From Rathayibacter sp. SW19 (GTDB taxonomy: Bacteria; Actinomycetota; Actinomycetes; Actinomycetales; Microbacteriaceae): 64,000 nt of DNA. The notes beneath the pieces are model-generated. The model ran no database searches, had not been told where the DNA came from, and saw nothing but the letters and a program-made list of their open reading frames with translations. Positions within the stretch are counted from its first letter, which is position 1, and each line of letters starts with the position of its first letter. Below, in pieces: positions 32,632 to 40,799 of this stretch. The stretch is taken from assembly GCF_030866825.1 (NCBI RefSeq), contig NZ_CP133020.1:620001-684000 (forward strand), given 5' to 3'. The position numbers and the translations under genes were made by a program.

Positions 32632-33668
32632 GGTCTGACCATCACTTTCAAGGCTGTTCGTTCGTTCATGGCTCGGTATCCGGTCGCTATCTGCTCCAGT
32701 CCGACCTCCTGGTCGAAGACCCGGCCCGGCTGCACGGTGCCGTCGAGGACGGCTGGCATGAGTTGCTCGATATAGCCGCGCACGGGTGCCGGACCGCCCG
32801 TGAGTGTCACGTTCTTTCCGAATACGGGCCATCCGATCGGCCCCTGCTCGTACTGCGGCACGCCTACCCGCGAGATGACCCCGCCAGCGCGCACGATTCC
32901 GACAGCCTGCTGGTATGCGGGCAGATGGCCGACCGCTTCGAGCACCTTGCCCACGCCGTGGCCGCCGGTGAGGTCGAGTACTTTCTCGATGCCCTCTTCC
33001 CCACGTTCGGCGACGACATCCGTTGCTCCGAATTGGCGCCCGAGGTCGGTGCGTGCTGTGTGGCGTCCCATCAGGATGATCTGCTCGGCCCCGAGCTGCT
33101 TCGCAGACAAGACTGCGAGCAAACCCACTGCGCCGTCTCCGATGACTGCGACGGTATCGCCGCGGGTCACGCCGGCGCGCACCGCCGCGTGCCATCCGGT
33201 GCCGTACACATCCGACAGGGTCAACAATCCAGGCAGGAGCGCATCGTCGACAGCGCCTGGCACCTTCACGAGGGTGCCGTCTGCCAGTGGCACACGCACC
33301 GCTTCCGCCTGTGCGCCGGCAGTGCCGAACTGGGGATCGTTCCAGAACCCACCGTGTTCGCACGACGTCTGCAGTCCCTCACGGCAGAATTGGCAGGTTC
33401 CGTCTGAGATGGCAAATGGGCTGATGACGAAGTCCCCGGCCTTGAGCGTGGCCACCTCGGAACCCACCTCAGCGACCACGCCGATGAACTCATGACCGAT
33501 CGTTTTGCCCGCGGGCGTGTCGGGAAATGAATGGTACGGATGCAAGTCGGATCCGCAGATGCAGGCGCGGGTCACCCGCACCAGCGCGTCGGTCGGGCGC
33601 ACGATGGTCGGGTCTGGCGCGTCGACAACGCGCACGTCGCCGCTTGCGAAAATGTAAGTCGCTCTCAT
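32628..33668 (-). CDS. Zinc-dependent alcohol dehydrogenase, MDR superfamily
   Basis: A 346-residue medium-chain dehydrogenase. Catalytic-zinc ligands are in ACICGSDLHPYHSF and GHEFIGVV; the structural-zinc lobe CQFCREGLQTSC shows three Cys. The Rossmann motif GDGAVGLLAVL binds NAD(P). Substrate unknown. It is first in the operon, followed by the CMD-like, DUF2255, reductase and cupin genes with 4-base overlaps. The 150-base region to 33818 separates it from the divergent regulator. Confidence 0.9.
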   Translation of the reverse strand: MRATYIFASGDVRVVDAPDPTIVRPTDALVRVTRACICGSDLHPYHSFPDTPAGKTIGHEFIGVVAEVGSEVATLKAGDFVISPFAISDGTCQFCREGLQTSCEHGGFWNDPQFGTAGAQAEAVRVPLADGTLVKVPGAVDDALLPGLLTLSDVYGTGWHAAVRAGVTRGDTVAVIGDGAVGLLAVLSAKQLGAEQIILMGRHTARTDLGRQFGATDVVAERGEEGIEKVLDLTGGHGVGKVLEAVGHLPAYQQAVGIVRAGGVISRVGVPQYEQGPIGWPVFGKNVTLTGGPAPVRGYIEQLMPAVLDGTVQPGRVFDQEVGLEQIATGYRAMNERTALKVMVRP

Positions 33669-33818
33669 GGGGTCCCTTCTGAAAGCTGGGATGAATCGGC
33701 CGCTTCCTCGGTGGCTATTCGTCCAGTAAAGGCCGATTCGTGTGAGCGCGGGAGTGTCTGTCGTAACAGGTAACCGCAGTGCCTCCCAGAACCCGGCTCG
33801 AGCACGTATCTTCGAGGT

Positions 33819-34724
33819 ATGGGAGACATCCGGGCAGACATCCGCGAGTTCTTGAGTTCGCGCCGCGCGCGGATCACGCCGCAGCAGGCAGGCCTGCCGG
33901 CCTTCGGCGGGAACCGCCGTGTTGCCGGGCTGCGGCGGGAAGAAGTCGCAATGCTTTCGGGTGTCTCGGTCGACTACTACGTTCGGCTTGAACGCGGCGA
34001 TCTAGCCGGAGCGTCAGAGGGCGTGCTCGATTCGTTGGCGAGAACCCTTCAGCTGGACGACGCGGAGCGGGAGCACCTCTTCGATCTGGCGCGCGCGAGC
34101 GGACCGGGGAAGAAGCGCGCAACGAAGGCGACGACATCCGTTCGTCCAGCCGTGCAGCAGGTGCTCGATGCGATTGCGGATGCCCCGGCGTGGGTGCGCA
34201 ATGGGCGTCACGACATCATCGCGGCTAATCGGATGGGCAGGGCGTTGTATTCACCCGTCTTCGACGATCCGCGACGACCGGTCAACACGACCCGCTTCAC
34301 CTATCTCAATCCGGCAGCCAAGGAATTTTGGCGCGACTACGACAAGATCGCACACGATGCCGCCTCGATGCTGCGGCTGGAGGCAGGGCGCTCGCCGCAC
34401 GATCCCGAGCTGATTCAGCTGATTGGCGAACTGTCGACACAGAGCGAATTGTTTCGCCAGCGGTGGGCGTCGCGCGACGTCATGTTTCATCGCAGCGGAG
34501 TGAAGCGACTGCACCACCCGGTGGTCGGCGATCTCGATCTCAACTACGAGTCCATGGAGCTTCCGAGCGAGCCGGGGCTCGTCTTGAACGTGTACACGGC
34601 ACCTGCGGATTCGGCCTCAGCGGACGGCCTCAAGCTGCTCGCATCCTGGGCAGCAACCCAGAAAGAGGAGTTCAACGCCACAGACGGCGTGGCACGAGCA
34701 GTGCACGGGCAGCCTTCGCCCTGA
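33819..34724 (+). CDS. HTH regulator with MmyB-like ligand-binding domain
   Basis: A 301-residue regulator. The N-terminal XRE HTH reads FGGNRRVAGLRREEVAMLSG, VSVDYYVRLERGDLAGASEG. The C-terminal two-thirds match the MmyB-like PAS-related domain (PAWVRNGRHDIIAANRMGRA, LYSPVFDD, FWRDYDKIAHDAASMLRLEA, RSGVKRLHHPVVGDLDLNYE). In actinobacteria this family usually controls an adjacent divergent oxidoreductase gene, here the alcohol dehydrogenase operon. Confidence 0.9.
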   Translation: MGDIRADIREFLSSRRARITPQQAGLPAFGGNRRVAGLRREEVAMLSGVSVDYYVRLERGDLAGASEGVLDSLARTLQLDDAEREHLFDLARASGPGKKRATKATTSVRPAVQQVLDAIADAPAWVRNGRHDIIAANRMGRALYSPVFDDPRRPVNTTRFTYLNPAAKEFWRDYDKIAHDAASMLRLEAGRSPHDPELIQLIGELSTQSELFRQRWASRDVMFHRSGVKRLHHPVVGDLDLNYESMELPSEPGLVLNVYTAPADSASADGLKLLASWAATQKEEFNATDGVARAVHGQPSP

Positions 34725-34852
34725 TAGTGCGCGCGCCCTGCATCGGGGATGCCGCGGTGCAGCCCGCTGAGGACCGCGGCCTGTCGTCACCGGGGAAGCC
34801 GCCGAGCACGATCTCCGGCCTAGCGTGAACAGTGCCGTACGTGCAACGTGCC

Positions 34853-35782
34853 CTACGCGACGGACCACCCACCGTCGGAAGGCAGGATGACGCCGTTGAG
34901 GTTCACGCCGTCGTCGCTGAGCAGGAAGGTGATTGAGGCGGCGAGAGCGTCGGCTTCTGCGGCATCCGGGAGGAGTGTCATCGCAAGGCGCACGCGCTCG
35001 GCGCCGAGAGCAGAAGCGAACTTCGCCTCGATGTTCGTGATCGTCGGCCCCGGTGCGACCGCATTGACCCGGATGCCGCTCGGCCCGTACATGAACGCGC
35101 TGGATTTGGTGAGCCCCGCGACGGCGTGCTTGGACGCCGTGTAGGCGGCCCCGGCAGCGGATCCGCGCAGGGCGGCCTCCGACGCGGTGTTCACAATCGA
35201 ACCGGATGCTTGCGCCAGCATCGTCGGGACGACTGCTCGCATCAGCTTCATGGTGCCGGTGACGTTGATGGCGAGCACCCGATTCCACACGTCGTCACCC
35301 AACTCGTGCACGGGAGTCATGTCATCCATGATGCCGGCGATGTTCGCGAGCCCGTCGATCTTCTCTCCGGCTGCTGCCACGATTGCGGCGGTCGCCGCGT
35401 CATCGGTGATGTCCCCTGCGACCGGCACGATGTCGAAGCCCGCCAGTTCGGCGACGAACTCGTCGAGTCGTTCGCGGGAAATGTCAACGGCGATCACCTT
35501 TCCGCCCTCGCGGGCGACACGAGAGGCGGTCGCCCGGCCGATACCGGAGCCCGCGCCCGTGACAATCACGGTCTTGCCCGCGAAGCGGCCCGGTGTCACC
35601 TGCTCAACCCACGGCTCCGGCTCGGCACCGGCCTTTGTCGTGGCCGCGGTCGTGGCCGCGGTCGTGGCCGCGCCGGCGGAGGATGCTTGCGGCTCGGCAG
35701 GTGCGGAAGCACCGGCATCCGTGGTGCTCTGCGCTGTAGACGACGGAATGTCGCCGGACAAGGTGCTGGGGCTGTTGCTCAT
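34853..35782 (-). CDS. Short-chain dehydrogenase/reductase with Ala/Thr-rich N-terminal tail
   Basis: A 309-residue protein. The classical SDR core begins near residue 68: VIVTGAGSGIGRATASRVAR (cofactor), NIAGI, NTASEAALRG with the catalytic Ser region, and YTASKHA (Tyr and Lys). The first 60 residues are low-complexity, including a tandem ATT repeat from three copies of a GTCGTGGCCGCG unit at about 35638-35674. The substrate is unknown. It is transcribed away from the TetR gene across a perfect operator, so TetR very probably represses it. Confidence 0.9.
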   Translation of the reverse strand: MSNSPSTLSGDIPSSTAQSTTDAGASAPAEPQASSAGAATTAATTAATTKAGAEPEPWVEQVTPGRFAGKTVIVTGAGSGIGRATASRVAREGGKVIAVDISRERLDEFVAELAGFDIVPVAGDITDDAATAAIVAAAGEKIDGLANIAGIMDDMTPVHELGDDVWNRVLAINVTGTMKLMRAVVPTMLAQASGSIVNTASEAALRGSAAGAAYTASKHAVAGLTKSSAFMYGPSGIRVNAVAPGPTITNIEAKFASALGAERVRLAMTLLPDAAEADALAASITFLLSDDGVNLNGVILPSDGGWSVA

Positions 35783-35825
35783 GGCTGGATCTCTCTAGGG
35801 TCGCGGGACGGTTCGGATGCTTCGA

Positions 35826-35853
35826 TACTACCGGACAAGCATGTCCGGTAGTA
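35826..35853. promoter_or_regulatory. Perfect 12-4-12 TetR operator
   Basis: TACTACCGGACA, AGCA, TGTCCGGTAGTA: 24 paired bases without mismatch, midway between the SDR start (35782) and the TetR start (35864). Binding by the adjacent TetR protein would block both promoters. The symmetry and position make this a confident operator call. Confidence 0.85.
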
Positions 35854-35863
35854 CGCTACACCC

Positions 35864-36508
35864 GTGCCGGCAATTCCGAAAGCGACAGCAACTCCGACTG
35901 CGACAACACCCGCGACGCCGAAGGCGAACCGTGGTCCGAGCGCGGGCCCGGCTAACCGCCAAGCCCTCATCGACGCAGCCCGGGAGGTGTTCGCCGAGAC
36001 GGGGCTCAGCGCCCCGCTGAGCACAATCGCTCGTCGGGCCGGAGTCGGCCAGGGCAGTCTCTACCGGCACTTCCCCGACCGCATCGCGCTGGCTCTGGCC
36101 GTGTTCGACGACAACATCACTGAGCTCGAACTACTCGCTGCGCGACCGGATGCCCGCCTCAGCGAACTCTTCGACAGCGTTGCCGAGCAGGCGATGGGCT
36201 CCGGCGCACTGATCGACCTGATCACCTCGGAACGGCACGACCAGCGGACCGTACACCTGCGCACCCGCGTCGAGACCGTCGTCGACACAATGCTGGCGCG
36301 CGACCAAGCGCGCGGCCGGATGGGTGCGCACGCCGTAACCGACGATGTCATGCTCGCTATCTCGATGCTCGCCTTTGTTCTCGCGCGAACGGATGCCGAA
36401 GAGCGGCACGCGGTTGCGGAGCGAGCGCGTCAGCTGCTTCGCACGGCACTGGGCATCACAAGCATCCAATTAGATGACAGCTCGGATCAACAGTTGGAAC
36501 GAGCATGA
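35864..36508 (+). CDS. TetR-family repressor
   Basis: A 214-residue regulator starting at GTG 35864. After a Pro/Thr/Ala-rich N-terminal tail comes the HTH (RQALIDAAREVFAETGLSAP, LSTIARRAGVGQGSLYRHFP), then a ligand-binding helical domain of the type seen next to SDR genes. It is divergent from the SDR gene and likely binds the palindrome at 35826-35853, so it would also repress itself. Confidence 0.93.
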   Translation: MPAIPKATATPTATTPATPKANRGPSAGPANRQALIDAAREVFAETGLSAPLSTIARRAGVGQGSLYRHFPDRIALALAVFDDNITELELLAARPDARLSELFDSVAEQAMGSGALIDLITSERHDQRTVHLRTRVETVVDTMLARDQARGRMGAHAVTDDVMLAISMLAFVLARTDAEERHAVAERARQLLRTALGITSIQLDDSSDQQLERA

Positions 36509-36656
36509 CTCGGCCGCCGGCAACCATGGAATCGTCCAGCGGTGTGAGCCGTATGCCGCCAGGAGCCCGGACGCTGCCAGGATGCTCGCCAGCGATGCCG
36601 CCGGACTGAGGCGCTGGCGCGATGCGGCCGTTGCTGCCGCCGAAACCGTGTCATGA
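36474..36656 (+). CDS. Small hypothetical protein, 60 residues
   Basis: An ATG inside the 3' end of tetR opens a 60-residue frame ending AAGLRRWRDAAVAAAETVS. It ends in an ATGA overlap with the next small frame, and its third codon positions are GC-rich like real genes here. No motif is recognised. The coupling suggests both are translated, but they could be the decayed end of a longer gene. Confidence 0.4.
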   Translation: MTARINSWNEHDSAAGNHGIVQRCEPYAARSPDAARMLASDAAGLRRWRDAAVAAAETVS

Positions 36657-36856
36657 CAGAGCAAGCCGACTCAGTGCCGATCAACGTCGTGCCGAGCGCC
36701 GCGCTCATCACCGCCGCGCCCATCAGCGCGGCGCCTCTTATCACTGGTCTGGTCATGCATCCGCAGATTCGCGATTCGGTCTTGGCGGCGCATACGCTTG
36801 CGGAGCTCCGCGCGCTTGTCGAGCTCCGTGAAACTCCCGTGCCCGACCAGGCGTGA
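36653..36856 (+). CDS. Small hypothetical protein, 67 residues
   Basis: The ATG overlaps the preceding stop by 4 bases. The peptide has a hydrophobic Ala/Ile-rich middle (PSAALITAAPISAAPLITGL) followed by HTLAELRALVELRETPVP, which could be a short amphipathic helix. Its GC3-rich codons support coding. Function unknown. It runs convergently into the tRNA terminator. Confidence 0.45.
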   Translation: MTEQADSVPINVVPSAALITAAPISAAPLITGLVMHPQIRDSVLAAHTLAELRALVELRETPVPDQA

Positions 36857-36882
36857 CGGGCGGCACGAAGGTACGCAGGCAC

Positions 36883-36921
36883 AAAAAAGTCCCGCTCCCA
36901 GTAGAAGCCTGGAAACGGGAC
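36883..36921 (-). terminator. Rho-independent terminator of the tRNA cluster
   Basis: On the minus strand GTCCCG ... CGGGAC forms the outer stem, with TCCAG / CTGGG inside. It is followed directly by six T residues (A run at 36883-36888 on the plus strand). It lies 2 bases after tRNA-Phe. Confidence 0.85.
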
Positions 36922-36923
36922 AG

Positions 36924-36996
36924 TGGCTCCGACCGGCATCGATCCGGTGACCTTTCGATTTTCAGTCGAACGCTCTACCAACTGAGCTACAGAGCC
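36924..36996 (-). tRNA. tRNA-Phe (GAA)
   Basis: A 73-nucleotide cloverleaf. The acceptor GGCTCTG pairs with CGGAGCC, with discriminator A. The D arm is GCTCAGTTGGTAGAGC, the anticodon loop CTGAAAA reads GAA, and the T arm contains GGATCGATGCC. CCA is not encoded. Last of three tRNAs. Confidence 0.95.
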
Positions 36997-37030
36997 AAGC
37001 GCGGGCGCCGAAGCATCCGCACCTTGAAAA

Positions 37031-37056
37031 GAAGCCCTTCCTTTCGAAAGGGCTTC
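37031..37056 (-). terminator. Hairpin between tRNA-Asp and tRNA-Phe
   Basis: GAAGCCCTT and AAGGGCTTC form a perfect 9-base stem with an 8-base loop. On the minus strand it is followed by TTTTCAAGG. It is either an intrinsic (possibly leaky) terminator or an RNA-processing structure within the tRNA transcript. Confidence 0.65.
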
Positions 37057-37063
37057 TCACCAG

Positions 37064-37137
37064 CGACCCTGACGGGACTTGAACCCGCGACCTCCGCCGT
37101 GACAGGGCGGCACGCTAACCAACTGCGCTACAGGGCC
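37064..37137 (-). tRNA. tRNA-Asp (GTC)
   Basis: A 74-nucleotide cloverleaf. The acceptor GGCCCTG pairs with CAGGGTC with one G-U pair, and the discriminator is G, the Asp identity base. The anticodon loop CTGTCAC reads GTC, and the T arm GCGGGTTCAAGTCCCGT is complete. Confidence 0.95.
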
Positions 37138-37179
37138 TCACTATTAGTACTGTTTGATTGTATTCGGTTTAGTAGTCTG

Positions 37180-37252
37180 TAGCCCCAACGGGATTCGAAC
37201 CCGTGCTACCGCCGTGAAAGGGCGGCGTCCTAGGCCGCTAAACGATGGGGCC
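37180..37252 (-). tRNA. tRNA-Glu (TTC)
   Basis: A 73-nucleotide cloverleaf. The acceptor GGCCCCA pairs with TGGGGCT with a terminal G-U. The anticodon loop CTTTCAC reads TTC, and the T arm is CACGGGTTCGAATCCCGT. First of the three-tRNA transcript. Confidence 0.95.
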
Positions 37253-37287
37253 GTGGGGCCTTTCGACACCATGACTACCGACGAGTA

Positions 37288-37317
37288 AGCATACGGGTTG
37301 GCCGCGCGAATTGCCAA
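37288..37317 (-). promoter_or_regulatory. Putative promoter of the tRNA cluster
   Basis: On the minus strand TTGGCA (37312-37317) and TATGCT (37288-37293) are 18 bases apart, 36 bases before tRNA-Glu. Both hexamers are close to the sigma-A consensus. Confidence 0.6.
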
Positions 37318-37470
37318 ACCGAGCAACGGCATCCGCGGCGCTGCTCGTACACGCTCAAGCGGCGGATGTAGAAATGAGCGGCAGTTCAGGCGAGCAATCA
37401 TCGGCCACCGGGATACATTCGCTGAAGATTCACGTTCAGCTTCAGCTGAAGATTCCGATGCGAAAGAGCA

Positions 37471-38742
37471 ATGCGCCCCTCCACAACGAACACCCAACAC
37501 CGCCATAGCGGCCTGAGAGGCGCGCGATCGTGGCGCATCCGCACAGCGATCATCGCGGTGCTCGCGCTGGCCTCGGTCGGAACGCTCGCGTCGCCGGCTT
37601 ATGCCGACGACTATCCCAGCTGGCAAGACGTTCAGAACGCCAAGTCGAACGAGGCCGCAGCGTCCGCCAAGGTGACCCAGATCGAGGCCCTGATCAGCCA
37701 ACTGCAGGGCGAAGTCGCGCAGACCGAAGCCGAAGCGCAGGCGCGCGGCACCGAGTTGGAGATCGCTCAGCAGAAATTCGCAGACGCCGACCGACGCGCA
37801 GAGGATCTTCAGACCCAAGCAGACGCATCCAAAACGAAAGCGGATGCCGCGACCAAGCAGGCCGCGCGCCTCGCCGCGCAGCTCTACCGCACCGGCGGCG
37901 GCAACTTGAGCGCCAACCTGTTCCTGCACGGCGGAACGCAGGATAGTGCCGCAGCAGATCGACTGCTCTCCAACCTCGGCAGCATGAGCAAGCTCGTCGA
38001 GAGCACCAACGACATCTACAAGTACGCGCTTATGGCGCAGAACAGCGAGAAGTCGCTCTCCGCACAGGCCTCCGTCGCCAAAGCCGAGCGTGAGACGCTG
38101 CGCAACGAAGCGGATGCTGCGCTCAAGGCAGCGGTCGCGGCCGCACAGGCCGCAGCGGCCAAGCTGGCTGCGCAGCAGCAGCAGATATTGGTGCTGCAGG
38201 CGCAAGCGGCGGCGTTGAGAGACAAGACCGCATCGGTTGTCACCAGTTATGAACAAGGGGTAGCGGCGCGTGCTGCCGCGGCCGCAGCAGCGGGCAGCGG
38301 AGCAGGGCTGCCCGGCGGCTACGTCGGGCCGCAGGGTTGGGCCAACCCCGTGCGTGGTGTCATCACAGATGGGTTCGGTTCACGCGTGTCACCATGCCCG
38401 GGATGCTCGAGTTATCACTACGGAATTGACATCGGAGCGCCGGGCGGCTCGCCGATCTACGCCGCGCACGACGGGACGGTGCAATACGCGGGCTGGAACG
38501 GCACCTGCGGCTACACGGTGCAAATCAATCACGGCGGTGGAATCACTACGGAGTATTGTCACATCATGCCGGGCGGAATCATGGTCGGCATCGGCCAGCA
38601 GGTCGGTGCCGGGCAGCCGATCGCCCGAGTCGGCATGACGGGGGCGGCCACCGGCTACCACCTGCACTTCGAGGTGTGGATCAACGGTCGCCCGATCAAT
38701 GGCATACCGTTCATGGCAGAACGAGGAGCACCACTTGGCTAG
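37471..38742 (+). CDS. Secreted coiled-coil M23 peptidase (EnvC/RipC-like)
   Basis: A 423-residue exported protein. The signal peptide (RIRTAIIAVLALASVGTLAS, cleavage near PAYADD) is followed by a coiled coil from about 50 to 265, rich in Ala/Gln/Lys. A catalytic M23 domain follows with YHYGIDIGAP (His and Asp zinc ligands) and HLHFEVW. These enzymes cleave peptidoglycan cross-bridges, and the coiled coil commonly regulates or localises activity at division sites. The 218 bases upstream contain the palindrome CTTCAGCTGAAG at 37440-37451. The stop overlaps the start of the NlpC/P60 gene. Confidence 0.92.
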   Translation: MRPSTTNTQHRHSGLRGARSWRIRTAIIAVLALASVGTLASPAYADDYPSWQDVQNAKSNEAAASAKVTQIEALISQLQGEVAQTEAEAQARGTELEIAQQKFADADRRAEDLQTQADASKTKADAATKQAARLAAQLYRTGGGNLSANLFLHGGTQDSAAADRLLSNLGSMSKLVESTNDIYKYALMAQNSEKSLSAQASVAKAERETLRNEADAALKAAVAAAQAAAAKLAAQQQQILVLQAQAAALRDKTASVVTSYEQGVAARAAAAAAAGSGAGLPGGYVGPQGWANPVRGVITDGFGSRVSPCPGCSSYHYGIDIGAPGGSPIYAAHDGTVQYAGWNGTCGYTVQINHGGGITTEYCHIMPGGIMVGIGQQVGAGQPIARVGMTGAATGYHLHFEVWINGRPINGIPFMAERGAPLG

Positions 38743-40024
38743 CAACAAGAACCACCGCACGGGGCCGCTGCTCGCGTTCGGGGCCGTCGCGATGGGCGCG
38801 GTGACGGCATCCGTCGGCATCATCACGCCACCGGCGTTCGCTGACGACTACCCCTCGTGGAACGACGTGCAGCAGGCCAAACAGAACGTCGCGCAGCAGC
38901 AGGCGCTCGTCGACAAGATCACCGGCCTGATCAACGGACTGCAAGCCCAGGTGGATGCCGCCAACGTGCAGGCGGAGAAGGCTGCGGAGGCGTATTTCCA
39001 GGCCAGAGACGCACTGGATGCCGCTACCAAGCGTGCCGATGATCTTCAGAAGCAAGCGGATGCCGCGTCAAGCAAGGCGAAAACCTCGCGCATGCGCGCG
39101 GGGCTTCTCGCCTCGCACTTGGCACGCACGGGTGGGCAAGACTCATCCGTCGATCTCATGCTGAAGGGCGGCAACAGTTCGGCTGCGGATGCGCTGCTGT
39201 ACCAGCTCGGTGCCATGAGCAAGCTCACTGAGCAGTCGCAGGGAATCTACGACCAAGCGATCGCGGACAAGAATGCGGCACAATCGCTCACTGACCAGGC
39301 GAAGGTGGCAAAGGCTGCGCGAGGCAAACTCGCGGATGCCGCGACCACCGCTCTGCAAGCGGCAAAAGACGCGCAGGCGGCCGCGCAGGGGGCGTTGGCA
39401 ACACAGCAGCAGAAGTCGACCGAGTTGATCGCCCAGCTGGCGTCACTGCAGAACACGTCGGCCGCTGTTCAGCAGCAGTACGTGGCGGGCGAACAAGCAA
39501 GGGCGGCGGCTGCCGCGCAGGCCAAGGCGGCAGCGGATGCGAAGGCCGCAGCGGATGCCCGTGCGGCGGCCGCAGCGAACAGCGGTGGTAGCGCTGGTGC
39601 AAGCGCCGGAGGTGGTGGAGGTGGTGCGCCCGTCGGGCCACCGAACGGCAGCGCCGTGCAGAACGCGATCAACTACGCCCGGGCACAACTCGGCAAGCCG
39701 TACATCTTCGGCGGCGAAGGTCCGTATGGCTACGACTGCTCTGGGCTGACGATGATGGCGTACCGGTACGCGGGCATCTACATCGGCACGCATTCGGTCA
39801 ACAATCAGTGGTACACCGCGGCGTCTCGCGGGCAGATCGTGTCGTACGGCAATCGGCAGCCGGGGGACCTCATCTTCTGGGGGGATGGCCCAGGCGACTT
39901 CTACCACGTCGGCATCTATATCGGCGGCGGCATGATGATCGCAGCACCAACCGAGGGCGATGTCGTCAAAATCCAGTCAGTGTGGGGCAGCCCATACTGG
40001 CAGGTGGCACGCCCGAGCGCGTAG
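38735..40024 (+). CDS. Secreted coiled-coil NlpC/P60 endopeptidase
   Basis: A 429-residue exported protein starting at TTG 38735, with AGGAG 7 bases upstream and overlapping the M23 stop. The signal peptide ends near PPAFADD; DDYPSWNDVQQAK then opens a coiled coil homologous to that of the M23 neighbour (DDYPSWQDVQNAK). After an Ala/Gly-rich linker comes the NlpC/P60 domain: YGYDCSGLTMMAYRYAG (catalytic Cys) and YHVGIYIGGG (His). It is predicted to cut gamma-D-Glu-to-diamino-acid bonds, like RipA/RipC hydrolases. Confidence 0.92.
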   Translation: MASNKNHRTGPLLAFGAVAMGAVTASVGIITPPAFADDYPSWNDVQQAKQNVAQQQALVDKITGLINGLQAQVDAANVQAEKAAEAYFQARDALDAATKRADDLQKQADAASSKAKTSRMRAGLLASHLARTGGQDSSVDLMLKGGNSSAADALLYQLGAMSKLTEQSQGIYDQAIADKNAAQSLTDQAKVAKAARGKLADAATTALQAAKDAQAAAQGALATQQQKSTELIAQLASLQNTSAAVQQQYVAGEQARAAAAAQAKAAADAKAAADARAAAAANSGGSAGASAGGGGGGAPVGPPNGSAVQNAINYARAQLGKPYIFGGEGPYGYDCSGLTMMAYRYAGIYIGTHSVNNQWYTAASRGQIVSYGNRQPGDLIFWGDGPGDFYHVGIYIGGGMMIAAPTEGDVVKIQSVWGSPYWQVARPSA

Positions 40025-40036
40025 CCGGCCTACAAA

Positions 40037-40197
40037 AGTCTCGATACGCCTACTCGCTGCGCTCGCGGGCTACTCGACCACCGAGTAGCAGTACCGCTGG
40101 TCGAGTAAGGAGCGCTAGCGACTGTATCGAGACCTCGTGAGCCGATCTGTGCGGGTCTCGATACGCCTGCTTGCTGCGCTCGCGGGCTACTCGAGCG
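40037..40197. repeat. Palindromic repeat cluster between convergent genes
   Basis: Three half-units of the family at 786-1178: reverse at 40037-40079, forward at 40099-40134, reverse at 40154-40195. They fill the space between the NlpC/P60 stop and the pyrophosphatase stop, and their hairpins could serve as a bidirectional terminator. Confidence 0.85.
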
Positions 40198-40203
40198 AGG
40201 GCG

Positions 40204-40695
40204 TCAGCGAGTGTGCGTTCCCGCGCGAGTAAGGGCTTCCTGAATTAGGCGCTCCGCCTCGGCGGCGTTGCCCCAGGCATCCACGTTGACGAATTTGCCT
40301 GGCTCTAGGTCCTTGTAGTGCTCGAAGAAATGCTCGATCTCCTTGCGGGTGTACTCCGGGATGTCGTTCACGTCCTGAATGTGCGCCCAACGCGGGTCCT
40401 TGTACTGCACCGCGATGACCTTGGCGTCGCCGCCGGCCTCATCCGACATGTTCAGCACGCCGACCGGGCGCACCTTGACACCGACACCCGGGAACAGCGG
40501 GTAGTCCAGCAGCACGAGCACGTCGAGCGGGTCACCGTCTTCGCCGAGCGTGTTCTCGAAGAAGCCGTAGTCGGTCGGGTACACGAAGCCGGTGAACAGC
40601 ACGCGATCCAGGAACACGCGGCCCGTCTCATGGTCGACCTCGTACTTGTTGCGGCTGCCGCGCGGAATCTCGATGATCGCGTCATAATCGGCCAT
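40204..40695 (-). CDS. ppa: Inorganic pyrophosphatase, family I
   Basis: A 163-residue soluble pyrophosphatase hydrolysing diphosphate to two phosphates. Signatures: IEIPRGSRNKYEVDHETG, YPTDYGFFENTLGEDGDPLD (the D-x-D-P-L-D metal site), LLDYPLFPGV, and YKDPRW. GGAGAA precedes the ATG. It diverges from tilS across about 100 bases. Confidence 0.96.
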   Translation of the reverse strand: MADYDAIIEIPRGSRNKYEVDHETGRVFLDRVLFTGFVYPTDYGFFENTLGEDGDPLDVLVLLDYPLFPGVGVKVRPVGVLNMSDEAGGDAKVIAVQYKDPRWAHIQDVNDIPEYTRKEIEHFFEHYKDLEPGKFVNVDAWGNAAEAERLIQEALTRAGTHTR

Positions 40696-40799
40696 AGTTG
40701 GTTCTCCTTCGCCTGAAGCTACAGAACTGGTGAGCGGATGCCTGACAGGTGGCCGTCGTTACGGCAGCGGATCTGCAAGTCTGGGAATAACGTTACTGG

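Noticed and set aside
37253..37470. A c-di-AMP (ydaO) riboswitch before the cell-wall hydrolase genes
   Set aside because: Such riboswitches are known before actinobacterial hydrolases, but the conserved core bases are not visible here; only a 12-base palindrome was found.
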